From GCA-2706205 sp964215955 (GTDB taxonomy: Bacteria; Bdellovibrionota; Bacteriovoracia; Bacteriovoracales; Bacteriovoracaceae), in the NCBI GenBank assembly GCA_964215955.1, contig CAXPDR010000034.1, positions 1 to 64,000 on the forward strand: a stretch of 64,000 nucleotides of DNA, in the 5' to 3' direction. A model generated the notes under the pieces. It saw only the letters and a list, made by a program, of their open reading frames with translations, was not told the DNA's origin and did not search any database. How positions within the stretch are numbered: position 1 is the first letter of the stretch; each line of letters opens with the position of its first letter. A program made the position numbers and the translations under genes. Positions 25,067-33,650 of this stretch are shown one piece after another.

Positions 25067-27427
25067 ATGAGTAAGATATTATACTATCTCGGATTTATCC
25101 TCACTTTAACTTTCTTAGGAATTTTAGGATATTTAGATTTTAAAGTTCCTAAATATCAAGGAAATATTGATTTAAACTCTATCTCTTCTGAGGTCCATGT
25201 TTATTATGATGACTTTGGAGTACCTCATATCGAGGGGGAGAATACAAAAGATGTCTTTAGAGCTTTAGGCTTTGTAACAGCTTCTGATAGGCTTTTTCAA
25301 ATGGACCTATTAAGAAGAATTGTTAGTGGTAGGCTAAGTGAGATTTTTGGGGATGCAACTATCGAGGCAGATATCTTGTTGCGGACTCTAAAAATAAAGG
25401 AAACAGGAAGAAAACAGTTTCAATTACACAAAGAAAAGTTTCCGAAAGAGTTAATAGACCAAATGCAAGCCTACTTAGACGGTGTGCATGAGTATATTGA
25501 GAAGAAACCATTGCCTATTGAGTTTGATCTTTTAGGGTATAAACCTGAAAAGTTCACAATGGAGGATATGGCTTCTATTAGTGGATATATGGGGTTAACC
25601 TTTGCAGAGGGTTTAATCGGTGATGTTGTTTTATCTGAGTTAAAAGAAAAGTTACCCAAAGCTAAATTAGATATCTTAAGGTCTGGAGCTAAAACAGATA
25701 TTAATTATTTTCCTTCAAAAAAAGTCGTTCATATGAACTTTTTGGATCAAATAGATAAAGGATTGAAACAGATAGAAAATGTGTTTCCACTTTTTCATGG
25801 TTCAAATAGTTGGGTCCTTTCAGGAAGTCGAACAGAGTCCGGATTTCCTATTTTAGGAAATGATCCACATATTGCAGTATCGAATCCCCATATTTTTTTC
25901 GAAGCTCATATTAAGACTCCTGATATCGAAGTTTATGGGAATTATATCCCTTTGATACCTTTTCCTATTATGGGACATACACCTTATTCCGCTTGGGGGA
26001 TCACCATGGCCGAAGTTGATGATATGACTATATATGAAGAAAAGATCAACCCTGAAAATGAAGAACAAGTCATGTTTAAGGGAGAATGGGTAAAAGTTGA
26101 GAAAGAGCTTACTGAAATTGTGGTTAAAGATAGTGATAGTATCATTCTTGAATTAAGGTCAACTCCTCATGGTCCGCTTTTAAATAAAACGAAACATTCT
26201 GTTGAAGGGAAAACCTTAGCCTTGTCTTGGAGTTTGTATTTAGATGAAAATAAATCAATTCAAAGTCTCTATGAACTTCCTTATGCCAAGACTGTTGATG
26301 AGTTCAGAGTAGCTACTTCTCACGCCACTGCACCAGCTTTGAATATTAGTTGGGTAAACAATACTGGTGATATTGCATGGTGGGTTCTTGGTCGATTTCC
26401 TAAATTACCAGAGGGTGTTCCATACGACTTAGTTTTAAATGGGTGGTCAGGAGAACATGAAATTGAAGGATTTTATGAGCACCAAGAAAACCCTCACGAA
26501 GTTAATCCTGAGAGTGGTGTTATTATTACAGCAAACTATAAGCCGCAACAGGAAGAGTTTAAACACTTTGAAGGGTATTGGCAGCCGGGAGGCAGATACT
26601 TTAGAATCCAAGAACTGTTAGAACAAAATAGACTGTGGTCTCTACAAAGTTTAAAGTCTGTTCAACTAGATAGCTTTATTCCAATCTATACTCAGCTAAA
26701 AGAGCAAATGATTTCCTTGATAGATACGAAGGATTTGAATCAATTGGAAAAACAGAGTCTTGAAATTTTAAATAAATGGAATGGGGAAAGCTTAAAGGAC
26801 AGTATTGCTAGTTCTATTTATCATCATCTTCTATATTTTGTGCAAGTAAATATCTTTAAAGATGAACTTGGGACCGAACTTTATGAGAGATTTGGAAAAA
26901 CAGCTGAAGTTTGGCATTCAATGAAGGAACTTTTATTTTTACCAAACCATTCATTTTGGGATGACGTTAATACAGACAGAGTTGAAAATGCAAAAAATAT
27001 TATAAATAAATCCTTTAAACAGGCCGTTATTAAGCTGAGTGTTTCAAAAGGAGCCAGGGCAAAAAATTGGGCATGGGGAGAATTTCACCACGTAACTTAT
27101 GAGCACCCACTTGGAAAAGTTAAGCCATTAAATTTGCTTTTTAATATAGGACCTATCCAAGCGAATGGTGGAAGATATACGATCAATAATATAGGGCATA
27201 AACGTTCATCAGCTAACTTTAAAGTTGTTCATGCTCCAGCAACCAGAAGGTTGATTGATATGCAAAAGCCAAGGGAAGCCATTGGTATTATTCCTACCGG
27301 AAACTCTGGAAACTTTCTAAGTCCCCACTATAGTGATCAAACTGTTCCTTATCATAATGGAGAGTATAGAGTGCAAACGATGGATTGGGGAAAAATACGT
27401 AAATCGAAGCAATTGATATTACGGTAA
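25067..27427 (+). CDS. Penicillin amidase (S45) family Ntn-hydrolase
   Basis: 786 residues. N-terminal membrane anchor or uncleaved signal (about 5-22). The small-subunit part includes HVYYDDFGVPHIEGENTKDV. HGSNSWVLSG marks the autoproteolysis site, where the Ser after Gly becomes the N-terminal nucleophile of the beta chain. ILGNDPHIAVSNPHIFFEAH and INISWVNNTGDIAWWV-type segments (here LNISWVNNTGDIAWW) match the S45 fold. The chain is processed to a heterodimer in the periplasm. Substrate may be an acylated amine such as an acyl-homoserine lactone or N-acyl amino acid; this is not readable here. Confidence 0.9.
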   Translation: MSKILYYLGFILTLTFLGILGYLDFKVPKYQGNIDLNSISSEVHVYYDDFGVPHIEGENTKDVFRALGFVTASDRLFQMDLLRRIVSGRLSEIFGDATIEADILLRTLKIKETGRKQFQLHKEKFPKELIDQMQAYLDGVHEYIEKKPLPIEFDLLGYKPEKFTMEDMASISGYMGLTFAEGLIGDVVLSELKEKLPKAKLDILRSGAKTDINYFPSKKVVHMNFLDQIDKGLKQIENVFPLFHGSNSWVLSGSRTESGFPILGNDPHIAVSNPHIFFEAHIKTPDIEVYGNYIPLIPFPIMGHTPYSAWGITMAEVDDMTIYEEKINPENEEQVMFKGEWVKVEKELTEIVVKDSDSIILELRSTPHGPLLNKTKHSVEGKTLALSWSLYLDENKSIQSLYELPYAKTVDEFRVATSHATAPALNISWVNNTGDIAWWVLGRFPKLPEGVPYDLVLNGWSGEHEIEGFYEHQENPHEVNPESGVIITANYKPQQEEFKHFEGYWQPGGRYFRIQELLEQNRLWSLQSLKSVQLDSFIPIYTQLKEQMISLIDTKDLNQLEKQSLEILNKWNGESLKDSIASSIYHHLLYFVQVNIFKDELGTELYERFGKTAEVWHSMKELLFLPNHSFWDDVNTDRVENAKNIINKSFKQAVIKLSVSKGARAKNWAWGEFHHVTYEHPLGKVKPLNLLFNIGPIQANGGRYTINNIGHKRSSANFKVVHAPATRRLIDMQKPREAIGIIPTGNSGNFLSPHYSDQTVPYHNGEYRVQTMDWGKIRKSKQLILR

Positions 27428-27521
27428 TGATTACACCTAATTCCATGTAAAAATAACATACTTTATTCTTTTAAAAGTACAAAAGGTTCGTGTCGTTATA
27501 AAAAAAAACGAAGGGAATGAG

Positions 27522-28544
27522 ATGAGAACAGTATTGAAGAGAGTAAAAGCTTTATCATGTTTATTGATTTTGGCTTCATGCCAAGGAACAAACAGTGAAA
27601 AAGAAAAACCAAATGGTCCAAGAGGTCCACTAAAACCTCAAGAACCATCTCCTATCGCTAAATGCGTAGGGGGAGAGATTCATAAAATCCTTAAAGATGG
27701 TAGAACAGTACTAGCTAAAGTTAAAGACTCAGAGACAGGTTTAGTTTTGTGGGATGCTTTAACTGGAGAAGTTCGAAGAAAAATTGATTATGCCTTCAAT
27801 TTATTAGACATTAGTCATAATGGTGAATTTGTTCTCCAAGAAATCTCCAAGAGGAGCTATAGAGTTTTAAGTATTGTCGGTGACCAAATTAACTATAGCG
27901 AAGGAATTCGTTTTAGAAGCGGAACAAAAGCTGATTTGAAATTTAGTCATCAAGATGACTTTTTGTTTTCTAAAATAAAGCTATATCGGAATAAGTTTAA
28001 GGTAAATGTTTTTGATATTAATAAAAGGGATTTAAGGTTTTCAAAATTTGTAGATGATCTTAAAGTTCTTGATATGTATTCCCGAAAATTATTTGGCTAT
28101 GTTCATTCTAACTTTGGATGGGGTAACTCTATTAAAATTTATGATTTAGAGTCAGGTAAGGGCGAACATTACAATATTAAAAGTGGAAAAGTTCAAAACT
28201 TAGTGTTAACCGAAAATCTTTTTGTCGTTAGAGTTAATAATCGATATTTTGTATATGATCGATTTTCTGGAAAGTTTAAACATAGTTTTAGAGTCGATTT
28301 TGTTTATAATGTTGACCGCTTTAGCGAAAAAGTTTTGGCCTCAATAGAAAATGAACTGAAAATCATAGATTTAAATACTGCTGAAATCATGGATGTAAAA
28401 ACAGGTCTAAAAGATGTTGTTTTAAGCACTTGTGTATTAAATTTTGATGTAAATGAAGTTCTATGTAAAAGTCAGTCTGAACCTAATAAAATACTTATTC
28501 ACAATCTTACAGATAACTCAGAAAAATTAAAGTGCCTGAATTAA
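27522..28544 (+). CDS. Lipoprotein with a beta-propeller-like repeat
   Basis: 340 residues. Long n-region, then LLILASC lipobox (Cys about 20), then a proline-rich linker (PRGPLKPQEPSP). The rest is a run of about 40-residue units alternating beta strands (VLWDALTGEVRRKIDYAF, IYDLESGKGEHYNIKSGK, VYDRFSGKFKHSF), like WD40/YVTN-type propellers. Ligand is unknown. Ribosome binding site GAAGGGA. Confidence 0.7.
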   Translation: MRTVLKRVKALSCLLILASCQGTNSEKEKPNGPRGPLKPQEPSPIAKCVGGEIHKILKDGRTVLAKVKDSETGLVLWDALTGEVRRKIDYAFNLLDISHNGEFVLQEISKRSYRVLSIVGDQINYSEGIRFRSGTKADLKFSHQDDFLFSKIKLYRNKFKVNVFDINKRDLRFSKFVDDLKVLDMYSRKLFGYVHSNFGWGNSIKIYDLESGKGEHYNIKSGKVQNLVLTENLFVVRVNNRYFVYDRFSGKFKHSFRVDFVYNVDRFSEKVLASIENELKIIDLNTAEIMDVKTGLKDVVLSTCVLNFDVNEVLCKSQSEPNKILIHNLTDNSEKLKCLN

Positions 28545-28545
28545 T

Positions 28546-29136
28546 TTATCCTTTTTTATAGAATTTATTAAACTTTTCTCCCATATAATTTTTATGAAGG
28601 TCGATTTGTTTTGTTAAAACTGCGAGAGATTCCGAGTAGTCCTTAAACTCGATTGCATTTAAGATATGAATTACCGCTTCAAGAGTAGAAAAAATCTTTT
28701 TGTTTGGAGGTTTTCTTATTTCATAGAGAGGGTCTTTATCTACCGAAAAAGTTAAAAAGGGGAGTTGATTTAATTCGGGTGTCTCTTGCAAAATTCTTTT
28801 AGCTTTTCTCCAAGTCCCATCAAGTAAGATAATATGTTTAGGGATTTCGGTTGAGGATAACTCTGATACTAAAGTTGCATTTTCCTTAGGATAAACAACC
28901 GCTGAACTTAATGTTTCCAGCCTATTCGCTAGTTCTTTATTACCAGTGAAATTCGTTCCAACTAAGAGTAATGAATCATCTAGGCTCAAAGAAGCCATTA
29001 AAGCAGTTCCAAGTGGATGGTTGATCTCATCCGGGTGAACTAAGATAGTGACCTTAGTTGCAGGAAACTGCTTAACTATATTTTTGCAAAAACAAGCTTT
29101 TAATGGTCTTTTACAAAGTTCGCATAAAGTTCGCAT
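28546..29136 (-). CDS. DTW-domain tRNA-uridine aminocarboxypropyltransferase, second copy
   Basis: 196 residues. N-terminal cysteines CELCKRPLKACFC, HPDEINHPLGTALMA segment, DTW motif in LLDGTWRKAKR, and C-terminal STLEAVIHIL. This arrangement is closer to the bacterial TapT (YfiP) that makes acp3U in tRNA than is the hflKC-linked copy. Tail to tail with the propeller lipoprotein, one base between the ends. No Shine-Dalgarno; TATAAT lies exactly six bases before the ATG. Confidence 0.85.
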   Translation of the reverse strand: MRTLCELCKRPLKACFCKNIVKQFPATKVTILVHPDEINHPLGTALMASLSLDDSLLLVGTNFTGNKELANRLETLSSAVVYPKENATLVSELSSTEIPKHIILLDGTWRKAKRILQETPELNQLPFLTFSVDKDPLYEIRKPPNKKIFSTLEAVIHILNAIEFKDYSESLAVLTKQIDLHKNYMGEKFNKFYKKG

Positions 29137-29142
29137 TTTATA

Positions 29143-29148
29143 ATTATA
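29143..29148 (-). promoter_or_regulatory. Perfect -10 box six bases before the second DTW gene
   Basis: TATAAT on the minus strand, then TATAAA and ATG (29136). Predicts transcription starting at the start codon. Confidence 0.45.
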
Positions 29149-29205
29149 GCCTGAGAGGGAAGGGAAATTCTAGACTATATTAGAATATCAGTGTAGCTTT
29201 AATTT

Positions 29206-29745
29206 ATGAAAGAAGAATTAGAAGTATACATTAGTCAAACTGTAGCAATTTTAGTTGACGGAAATAATATTGAAAGAAGTATCACTAGTGCCTTTAATGA
29301 AGAAGGTGGAATGATAAACTTTGACACCCTTATTCCAAGACTGCTTGGGTCTAGGGCCTTGAATAGGCTTATTTATTTTAGAGAAGGGAAAAATATTTCT
29401 TCGAAATTAGCAGAGAGGCTTCATTTAAATTTTCATGGTTCGGTAACACCTTGTCATAAATCTGCGGATATTCCACTAACTATTAAAGCAACTCAACTGG
29501 CCAATAAGGTAGACTGTTTAATCATTTTATCTGGTGATTCTGATTATATTGATTTAGTAAAACACTTAAAAGGTGAGGGAGTTCGAGTAGAAATTTGTGC
29601 TGTCCAAGAAACGACGTCTTCGGCGTTAATTGAGGAAGCCGAATTTTTTCACCCAATAGTTAAGAATGATATTTTTACTTATATCGCCCCAAAGAAAAAA
29701 ACTACCAAGAAAAAAACTCGAAGAAGAACATCCACAAAAAGCTAG
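29206..29745 (+). CDS. NYN-domain (PIN-like) ribonuclease, LabA/DUF88 type
   Basis: 179 residues. NYN signature: ILVDGNNIERS (first Asp and Asn), DIPLTIKATQLANKVDCLII and LSGDSDYIDLVKHLKGEGVR (paired Asp). This forms the metal centre of a PIN-like nuclease. The C-terminal tail (KKKTTKKKTRRR) is strongly basic and probably binds RNA. It should act in cytoplasmic RNA processing or decay. Overlaps the convergent udk gene by four bases. Confidence 0.85.
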   Translation: MKEELEVYISQTVAILVDGNNIERSITSAFNEEGGMINFDTLIPRLLGSRALNRLIYFREGKNISSKLAERLHLNFHGSVTPCHKSADIPLTIKATQLANKVDCLIILSGDSDYIDLVKHLKGEGVRVEICAVQETTSSALIEEAEFFHPIVKNDIFTYIAPKKKTTKKKTRRRTSTKS

Positions 29746-30353
29746 AGTCCAACTTTCTCAATAATGGAATTGAGAACAGAGTTAAATTTGTCCATGTCAG
29801 TACCCGAGCTAACAATATCAGCATGGTTTTTGGAAGGTTCAACAAATAAGTCATGCATAGGTTTTACTTGTGAATGAAATTGCGCCTTAACACCTTCAGG
29901 CGTCCTACCTCTTTCCTGTACATCTCTAGTTAGTCTTCTTTGAAATCGAATTTGCTCAGGTGTGTGAACAAAAATAGTTTTATCGAAAAGTTCTCTTATT
30001 TTAGGTTGGGAAAGAATTAATATTCCATCTACAATGATAATTTTTTTACTCTCTTGTTTAATCGTTTTTTCTAAACGTTTATGAGATGCAAAATCATATA
30101 TAGGTATATTAATAGGTGTCCCTATTTTCAATAATTGCAGATGTTCTGCTAATAAGTCGAAATCTAGGGCATCTGGATGATCGAAGTTTACCGATCCACC
30201 ATCATGGTCAAACTTTGCACTTTGGTCAATATAGTAGCTATCTTGATATAAAACAAATGCATTTTCTTTACCAACTCTTTTGGCCAGGGTTTCTGCGAAG
30301 AAAGTTTTACCGGAGCCACTACCACCGGCAACTCCAAGAATAAAGTAGTCCAT
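29742..30353 (-). CDS. udk: Uridine/cytidine kinase
   Basis: 203 residues. Walker A GVAGGSGSGKT at residues 7-17, then the uridine-kinase segment SYYIDQSAKFDHDGGSVNFD with HPDALDFDLL, IIVDGILIL, and the lid region RRLTRDVQERGRTPEGV. It phosphorylates uridine and cytidine in the salvage pathway. Slightly short for the family but complete. Convergent with the NYN nuclease gene. Confidence 0.93.
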   Translation of the reverse strand: MDYFILGVAGGSGSGKTFFAETLAKRVGKENAFVLYQDSYYIDQSAKFDHDGGSVNFDHPDALDFDLLAEHLQLLKIGTPINIPIYDFASHKRLEKTIKQESKKIIIVDGILILSQPKIRELFDKTIFVHTPEQIRFQRRLTRDVQERGRTPEGVKAQFHSQVKPMHDLFVEPSKNHADIVSSGTDMDKFNSVLNSIIEKVGL

Positions 30354-30509
30354 TTAGATATCCAAATTTTTATAAGGCTTAATATGCCTTGAAATTCATA
30401 GGATTACAATAAAACGTATAATGACTTGTAAATATGACACAGTTGGTAATTTGTTAAAGTATGGTTAAGTTTGCTATATTATTACTTTAGCAATAACAAG
30501 GTGGTTATT

Positions 30510-31643
30510 ATGAAATGGGTATGGATACCATTACTTTTCCTCAATTTTAATGTTTCGGCTCAAATCGACTTTCCCGAAGATCTAGTCCAATCAAGTGATA
30601 TCTTGCACTTTCTTTGGTCCAAAGAAAAGCCTTACTCTGGAGAAGTTTTAAGCTATCTAGCTTTGAGAAATAATATTAATAAAGATGAGCTATCCCAACT
30701 GGAAAGGTTTAAACTTCATTTACTTGATGTTGAGCATGAATTGATTCAAGACCAAGTATATTTAACCTCTGAACAACTTGACTTAGAAACCCTTAGATTT
30801 ATCTCAATTCATCCTAAATTGGTAAAAAAAATACAATTAAGCAGAGTTGATTTCTTACGTTACGCAACAGTCCTTAAAGAGATGGAGCTTGTGGACAAGG
30901 ACTGGTCTTTATCATCGGCAGATTTAAAAGATATTTTTGAGCATGAAGTGAATTATTCATCATATCAAAATGGAACCTATGATCATAAAGTTCGTTTATT
31001 TTTACTTTGTCGAAAAAATAGAAGTTACGCCTGCCTATTTGTTATAAAAGATGTATTTGGTAATTTTGTTCGAAATGAAAATGGCGATATATGGTCTCTA
31101 CCGGCTTTGGCAAAGTCCAAAAGAGGCATCAGCTATAATAAAACTAATGGAAATACTCCTGCTGGGGTTCATACCATGGATGCAGTTATGCCTGAGGCCA
31201 ATAGACCGTTGGCCTTTGGAAAGTATAGAAGGGTTATTTTAAATTGGGTTAAGAATGATTCTCAGGGAAATGAGGTTTTAGTTAAGGACTTTTTACCAGC
31301 GTCACAGTTTGAGCGTCATTGGTGGAGACGAGCAAGCATCGCTAGAGATGTTGGGAGAAAGTATTTAAGAATACATGGAACAGGGAAAATAAACTCAGAT
31401 CCAAATTCAAGTTTTTATCCTCATATTCCTACTTCAGGTTGTATTTCAACCAGGGAAGGAAAGTATCCTGGAGTGGTTTATGAAGACCAAAATATTATTT
31501 TAAATAAAATCTTAGAAGCATCTCAATTGAGACCAGTTTATTCAAACCATCCCAAAATTAAAGGACTACTTTACGTTCTAGATATTGATGACAAGAAAAA
31601 AGCTGTAACACTTAATGATTTAAGTTCTAGGGGAGTTTTTTAA
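30510..31643 (+). CDS. L,D-transpeptidase (YkuD-like), exported
   Basis: 377 residues from the ATG at 30510 (AGGTGG ribosome binding site, then signal peptide MKWVWIPLLFLNFNVSA). A TTG-started extension from 30471 is rejected because it would bury the signal peptide. The C-terminal catalytic domain has YLRIHGTGKIN and HIPTSGCISTREG, the H-G and S-x-G-C motif with the nucleophilic Cys. It would form 3-3 cross-links or attach proteins to peptidoglycan. In Bdellovibrio-like predators such enzymes also remodel the prey wall, but that role here is inference. Confidence 0.8.
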   Translation: MKWVWIPLLFLNFNVSAQIDFPEDLVQSSDILHFLWSKEKPYSGEVLSYLALRNNINKDELSQLERFKLHLLDVEHELIQDQVYLTSEQLDLETLRFISIHPKLVKKIQLSRVDFLRYATVLKEMELVDKDWSLSSADLKDIFEHEVNYSSYQNGTYDHKVRLFLLCRKNRSYACLFVIKDVFGNFVRNENGDIWSLPALAKSKRGISYNKTNGNTPAGVHTMDAVMPEANRPLAFGKYRRVILNWVKNDSQGNEVLVKDFLPASQFERHWWRRASIARDVGRKYLRIHGTGKINSDPNSSFYPHIPTSGCISTREGKYPGVVYEDQNIILNKILEASQLRPVYSNHPKIKGLLYVLDIDDKKKAVTLNDLSSRGVF

Positions 31644-31655
31644 ACTTCCCCTAAG
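31628..31655. terminator. Hairpin at the end of the L,D-transpeptidase gene
   Basis: TAGGGGAGTTT and AAACTTCCCCTA form a stem with one bulged base, spanning the stop codon of the gene. It sits between two convergent genes and is probably a shared weak terminator. Confidence 0.5.
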
Positions 31656-31663
31656 TATTTCAC

Positions 31664-32341
31664 TTAAAGTTCATCTACTAGTTTCTCAACAATTGAACCT
31701 ATACCATAAGGGACTGAATAATTTCTTTGAGTTGTCCTATTAAAGTCATGGGTGTATCCCAATTTATGGGTCCACTCATGGACGACATTAGCCGCGACTT
31801 TACCTAATGTGTATGTGGAAAAGAACTTATCATTAACCCAAATACCGATGACATTTGGGTAGGTATACCCTACAGTTGAATTATTAGAATAATAAAGGGT
31901 AATATCAACATCAATTTCATTATCCTCCTCCGGGAGTAGGCTCTCTGAAGCTCGTAATAAAGATTCATACACCTGCAAATTAGTTAAACCTTGATTATCA
32001 ACGAACATTTTTTGGCCTTTATATTCATGATCTAAAACTTTTTGCTTAAATTCTTCAGAGTTAATTACTAGTTTTAATCTTCTCAAGGCTTTTTGCATTT
32101 TCTCTTCTTTTTCAAAAGAAAAGTCTCGAAGAACTGCATTTATTTCTAGATTGGCCTCTATTGCAGGAGTTAATTCTCTACATACCCTAGGAGGCTGGTC
32201 AGAGTCTTTATTATTGGCTTCTTGATTTTGTGAAACTTCTGAGGGCAGGAGGCATTCCTCCAAAGTAGGCGCTTGTTCCTTACATGAGATTAATAAAAAA
32301 CTAACCATTGTAATCATTGATAATTTTGAGATTTTCTTCAT
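31664..32341 (-). CDS. Lipoprotein with a metzincin-type zinc motif
   Basis: 225 residues. Lipobox LLISC (Cys20). Near residue 188 VHEWTHKLGYTHDF contains HExxHxxGxxH, the full three-histidine metzincin zinc site. The preceding VIGIWVNDKFFSTYTLG would be the substrate-binding edge. A downstream Met-turn is not obvious in the short C-terminus (DFNRTTQRNYSVPYGIGSIV). It is probably an outer-membrane-anchored endopeptidase. Small relative to known astacin or matrixin catalytic domains. Confidence 0.75.
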   Translation of the reverse strand: MKKISKLSMITMVSFLLISCKEQAPTLEECLLPSEVSQNQEANNKDSDQPPRVCRELTPAIEANLEINAVLRDFSFEKEEKMQKALRRLKLVINSEEFKQKVLDHEYKGQKMFVDNQGLTNLQVYESLLRASESLLPEEDNEIDVDITLYYSNNSTVGYTYPNVIGIWVNDKFFSTYTLGKVAANVVHEWTHKLGYTHDFNRTTQRNYSVPYGIGSIVEKLVDEL

Positions 32342-32755
32342 GATACCATCCTTTTTTCGTATATAGACGGTATCGAGATTTTTTTGGTTTTCTATAGCCC
32401 TTGTAGGATAGGGGGAAGAATGTTCTGTGCTTGCATAGGCTTTGTGGGAGATGTTTTTGACATTTTAGAGAAATCACTAAAGTTTTAAGCTGAGTAGGAA
32501 AATAAGAATTTTTAGATTTGATTTGTGATGATTGCTAATTTATAGCGAATCTAAGGTGGGCTTAAAGGTGGGAAAAAGACTTTTCCACTCAGCTTACTTA
32601 TATATTAAGCAAGCTGCATGCCAATAGTGCTTATTCGGTAACCTCTTAATATTACTAGAGCATTTAACTTCTCTTAATAGGTGCATAATGATTTTTAGTG
32701 TCATAGGGTCACTATAGCTAGGGTGCGTAATGCCTTAGGGAGATTGAATTTATAA
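32342..32755. other. 414-base intergenic region with structured sequence
   Basis: Next to the lipoprotein start, GATACC (about 32342) and GGTATC (about 32368) form an inverted repeat flanking an AT-rich tract, likely operator or promoter. A plus-strand frame at 32420-32488 (22 codons, GGGGGA before ATG) is too short to support. The region 32487-32595 folds into a candidate RNA, listed separately. The remainder shows nothing I can name. Confidence 0.5.
32487..32595. ncRNA. Candidate structured RNA
   Basis: AAGCTGAGTAGGAAAA (32487-32502) pairs with TTTTCCACTCAGCTT (32581-32595), a 15-bp stem with one bulged base enclosing about 78 bases. Inside, GATTGCTA and TAGCGAATC form a smaller hairpin near 32530-32551. 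AAGGTGGG is repeated (32552 and 32565) in the right arm. No coding frame fits. Strand is undetermined. Confidence 0.35.
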
Positions 32756-33076
32756 TTATTTAGAGTTTTTATATTTTTCAATAACAGAGAATTTAGAGTT
32801 TTTGATTCTCTTTTTCTGTTCAGGGGTCAAAGCTTGTTGAGTGAGCTTTTTCGATTCTTGAGTTATTATACTCATTTGTTTTTTGTAATCAGTGCAACAC
32901 TGGCAAATAAGGAGATGCATTTTTAATTTTAATCTTTTACTGCCTGATAATTGATCCTGTTCAAGTAACTGAGTCACTTGCTCACAACTTAACATGTTCT
33001 TTCTTAACACCTTGGGTACTAATAAAATGACAAGATCGTGAATGATTGACCTAAATATCCTTATGAATTTACTCAT
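32756..33076 (-). CDS. Zinc-binding anti-sigma factor
   Basis: 106 residues. MLSCEQVTQLLEQDQLSGSK followed by HLLICQCC gives the HxxxCxxC signature of zinc-binding anti-sigma (ZAS/zf-HC2) domains. There is no transmembrane helix after it, so it is likely a soluble anti-sigma factor responding in the cytoplasm. It overlaps the sigma factor gene by eight bases, the usual arrangement for such pairs. Confidence 0.8.
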   Translation of the reverse strand: MSKFIRIFRSIIHDLVILLVPKVLRKNMLSCEQVTQLLEQDQLSGSKRLKLKMHLLICQCCTDYKKQMSIITQESKKLTQQALTPEQKKRIKNSKFSVIEKYKNSK

Positions 33077-33647
33077 TTTTTAATCTATCCTCAAGTCGTT
33101 TTCTCAAGCTTAGTTTTGCTCTATAAATTAATACTCCTAAATTAGTGCTAGTAATGTCCATTATATTACAAATTTCTTCAGTTGTTTCACCCTGAATTTC
33201 CTTAAGAGAAAAAGCAATTCTTTGGTTACTTGGAAGTTTTTGAAGTTCTTCTTCTAAAATAATGAGAAACTCATTTGATTCCATCCAGTTTGATGGGTCA
33301 AGCGGAACCGTGAGATATTCACCATGTGGATCAAAGAAGTTAATTTGTTCCATATCATCTTCTTGGGTGTATTTTTTATTACTTCTCCAGAGTTCTTTTA
33401 TTTTGTTGTACATAATTCCAAATAAATAGGTTCTAATGTGAGATCTACCTTGAAAATTTTCTACTTTTTCAAAAAAAGTGGACCATGTTTGTTGTACAAC
33501 CTCTTCGGCCTGGTCTTCACCAAGCTTTTGCTTTAGAGCCCCCAGGAAAAGAGGTTCATGATAAGCCTCTATTAGATGGGTTATTGCTTCGTGGTCTCGC
33601 AACTTTAATTTCTGAATGAATTCATCTGAGCTAAGGTTCAATGTCAA
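33069..33647 (-). CDS. ECF sigma-70 factor
   Basis: 192 residues. Region 2 (AITHLIEAYHEPLFLGALKQ, EDQAEEVVQQTWSTFFEKV, HIRTYLFGIMYNKIKELWRS) and region 4 (LQKLPSNQRIAFSLKEIQGE, TTEEICNIMDITSTNLGVLI) are clear. The linker is longer than usual and acidic. The only plausible start is TTG at 33647 with AGG upstream, since the next Met falls inside region 2. Transcribed with the downstream anti-sigma and probably with the secreted protein upstream, which ends three bases before it. Confidence 0.88.
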   Translation of the reverse strand: MTLNLSSDEFIQKLKLRDHEAITHLIEAYHEPLFLGALKQKLGEDQAEEVVQQTWSTFFEKVENFQGRSHIRTYLFGIMYNKIKELWRSNKKYTQEDDMEQINFFDPHGEYLTVPLDPSNWMESNEFLIILEEELQKLPSNQRIAFSLKEIQGETTEEICNIMDITSTNLGVLIYRAKLSLRKRLEDRLKNE

Positions 33648-33650
33648 AGT

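Noticed and set aside
32420..32488. 22-codon plus-strand frame with a GGGGGA ahead of ATG
   Set aside because: Too short and without a recognisable feature; its end overlaps the structured element at 32487.
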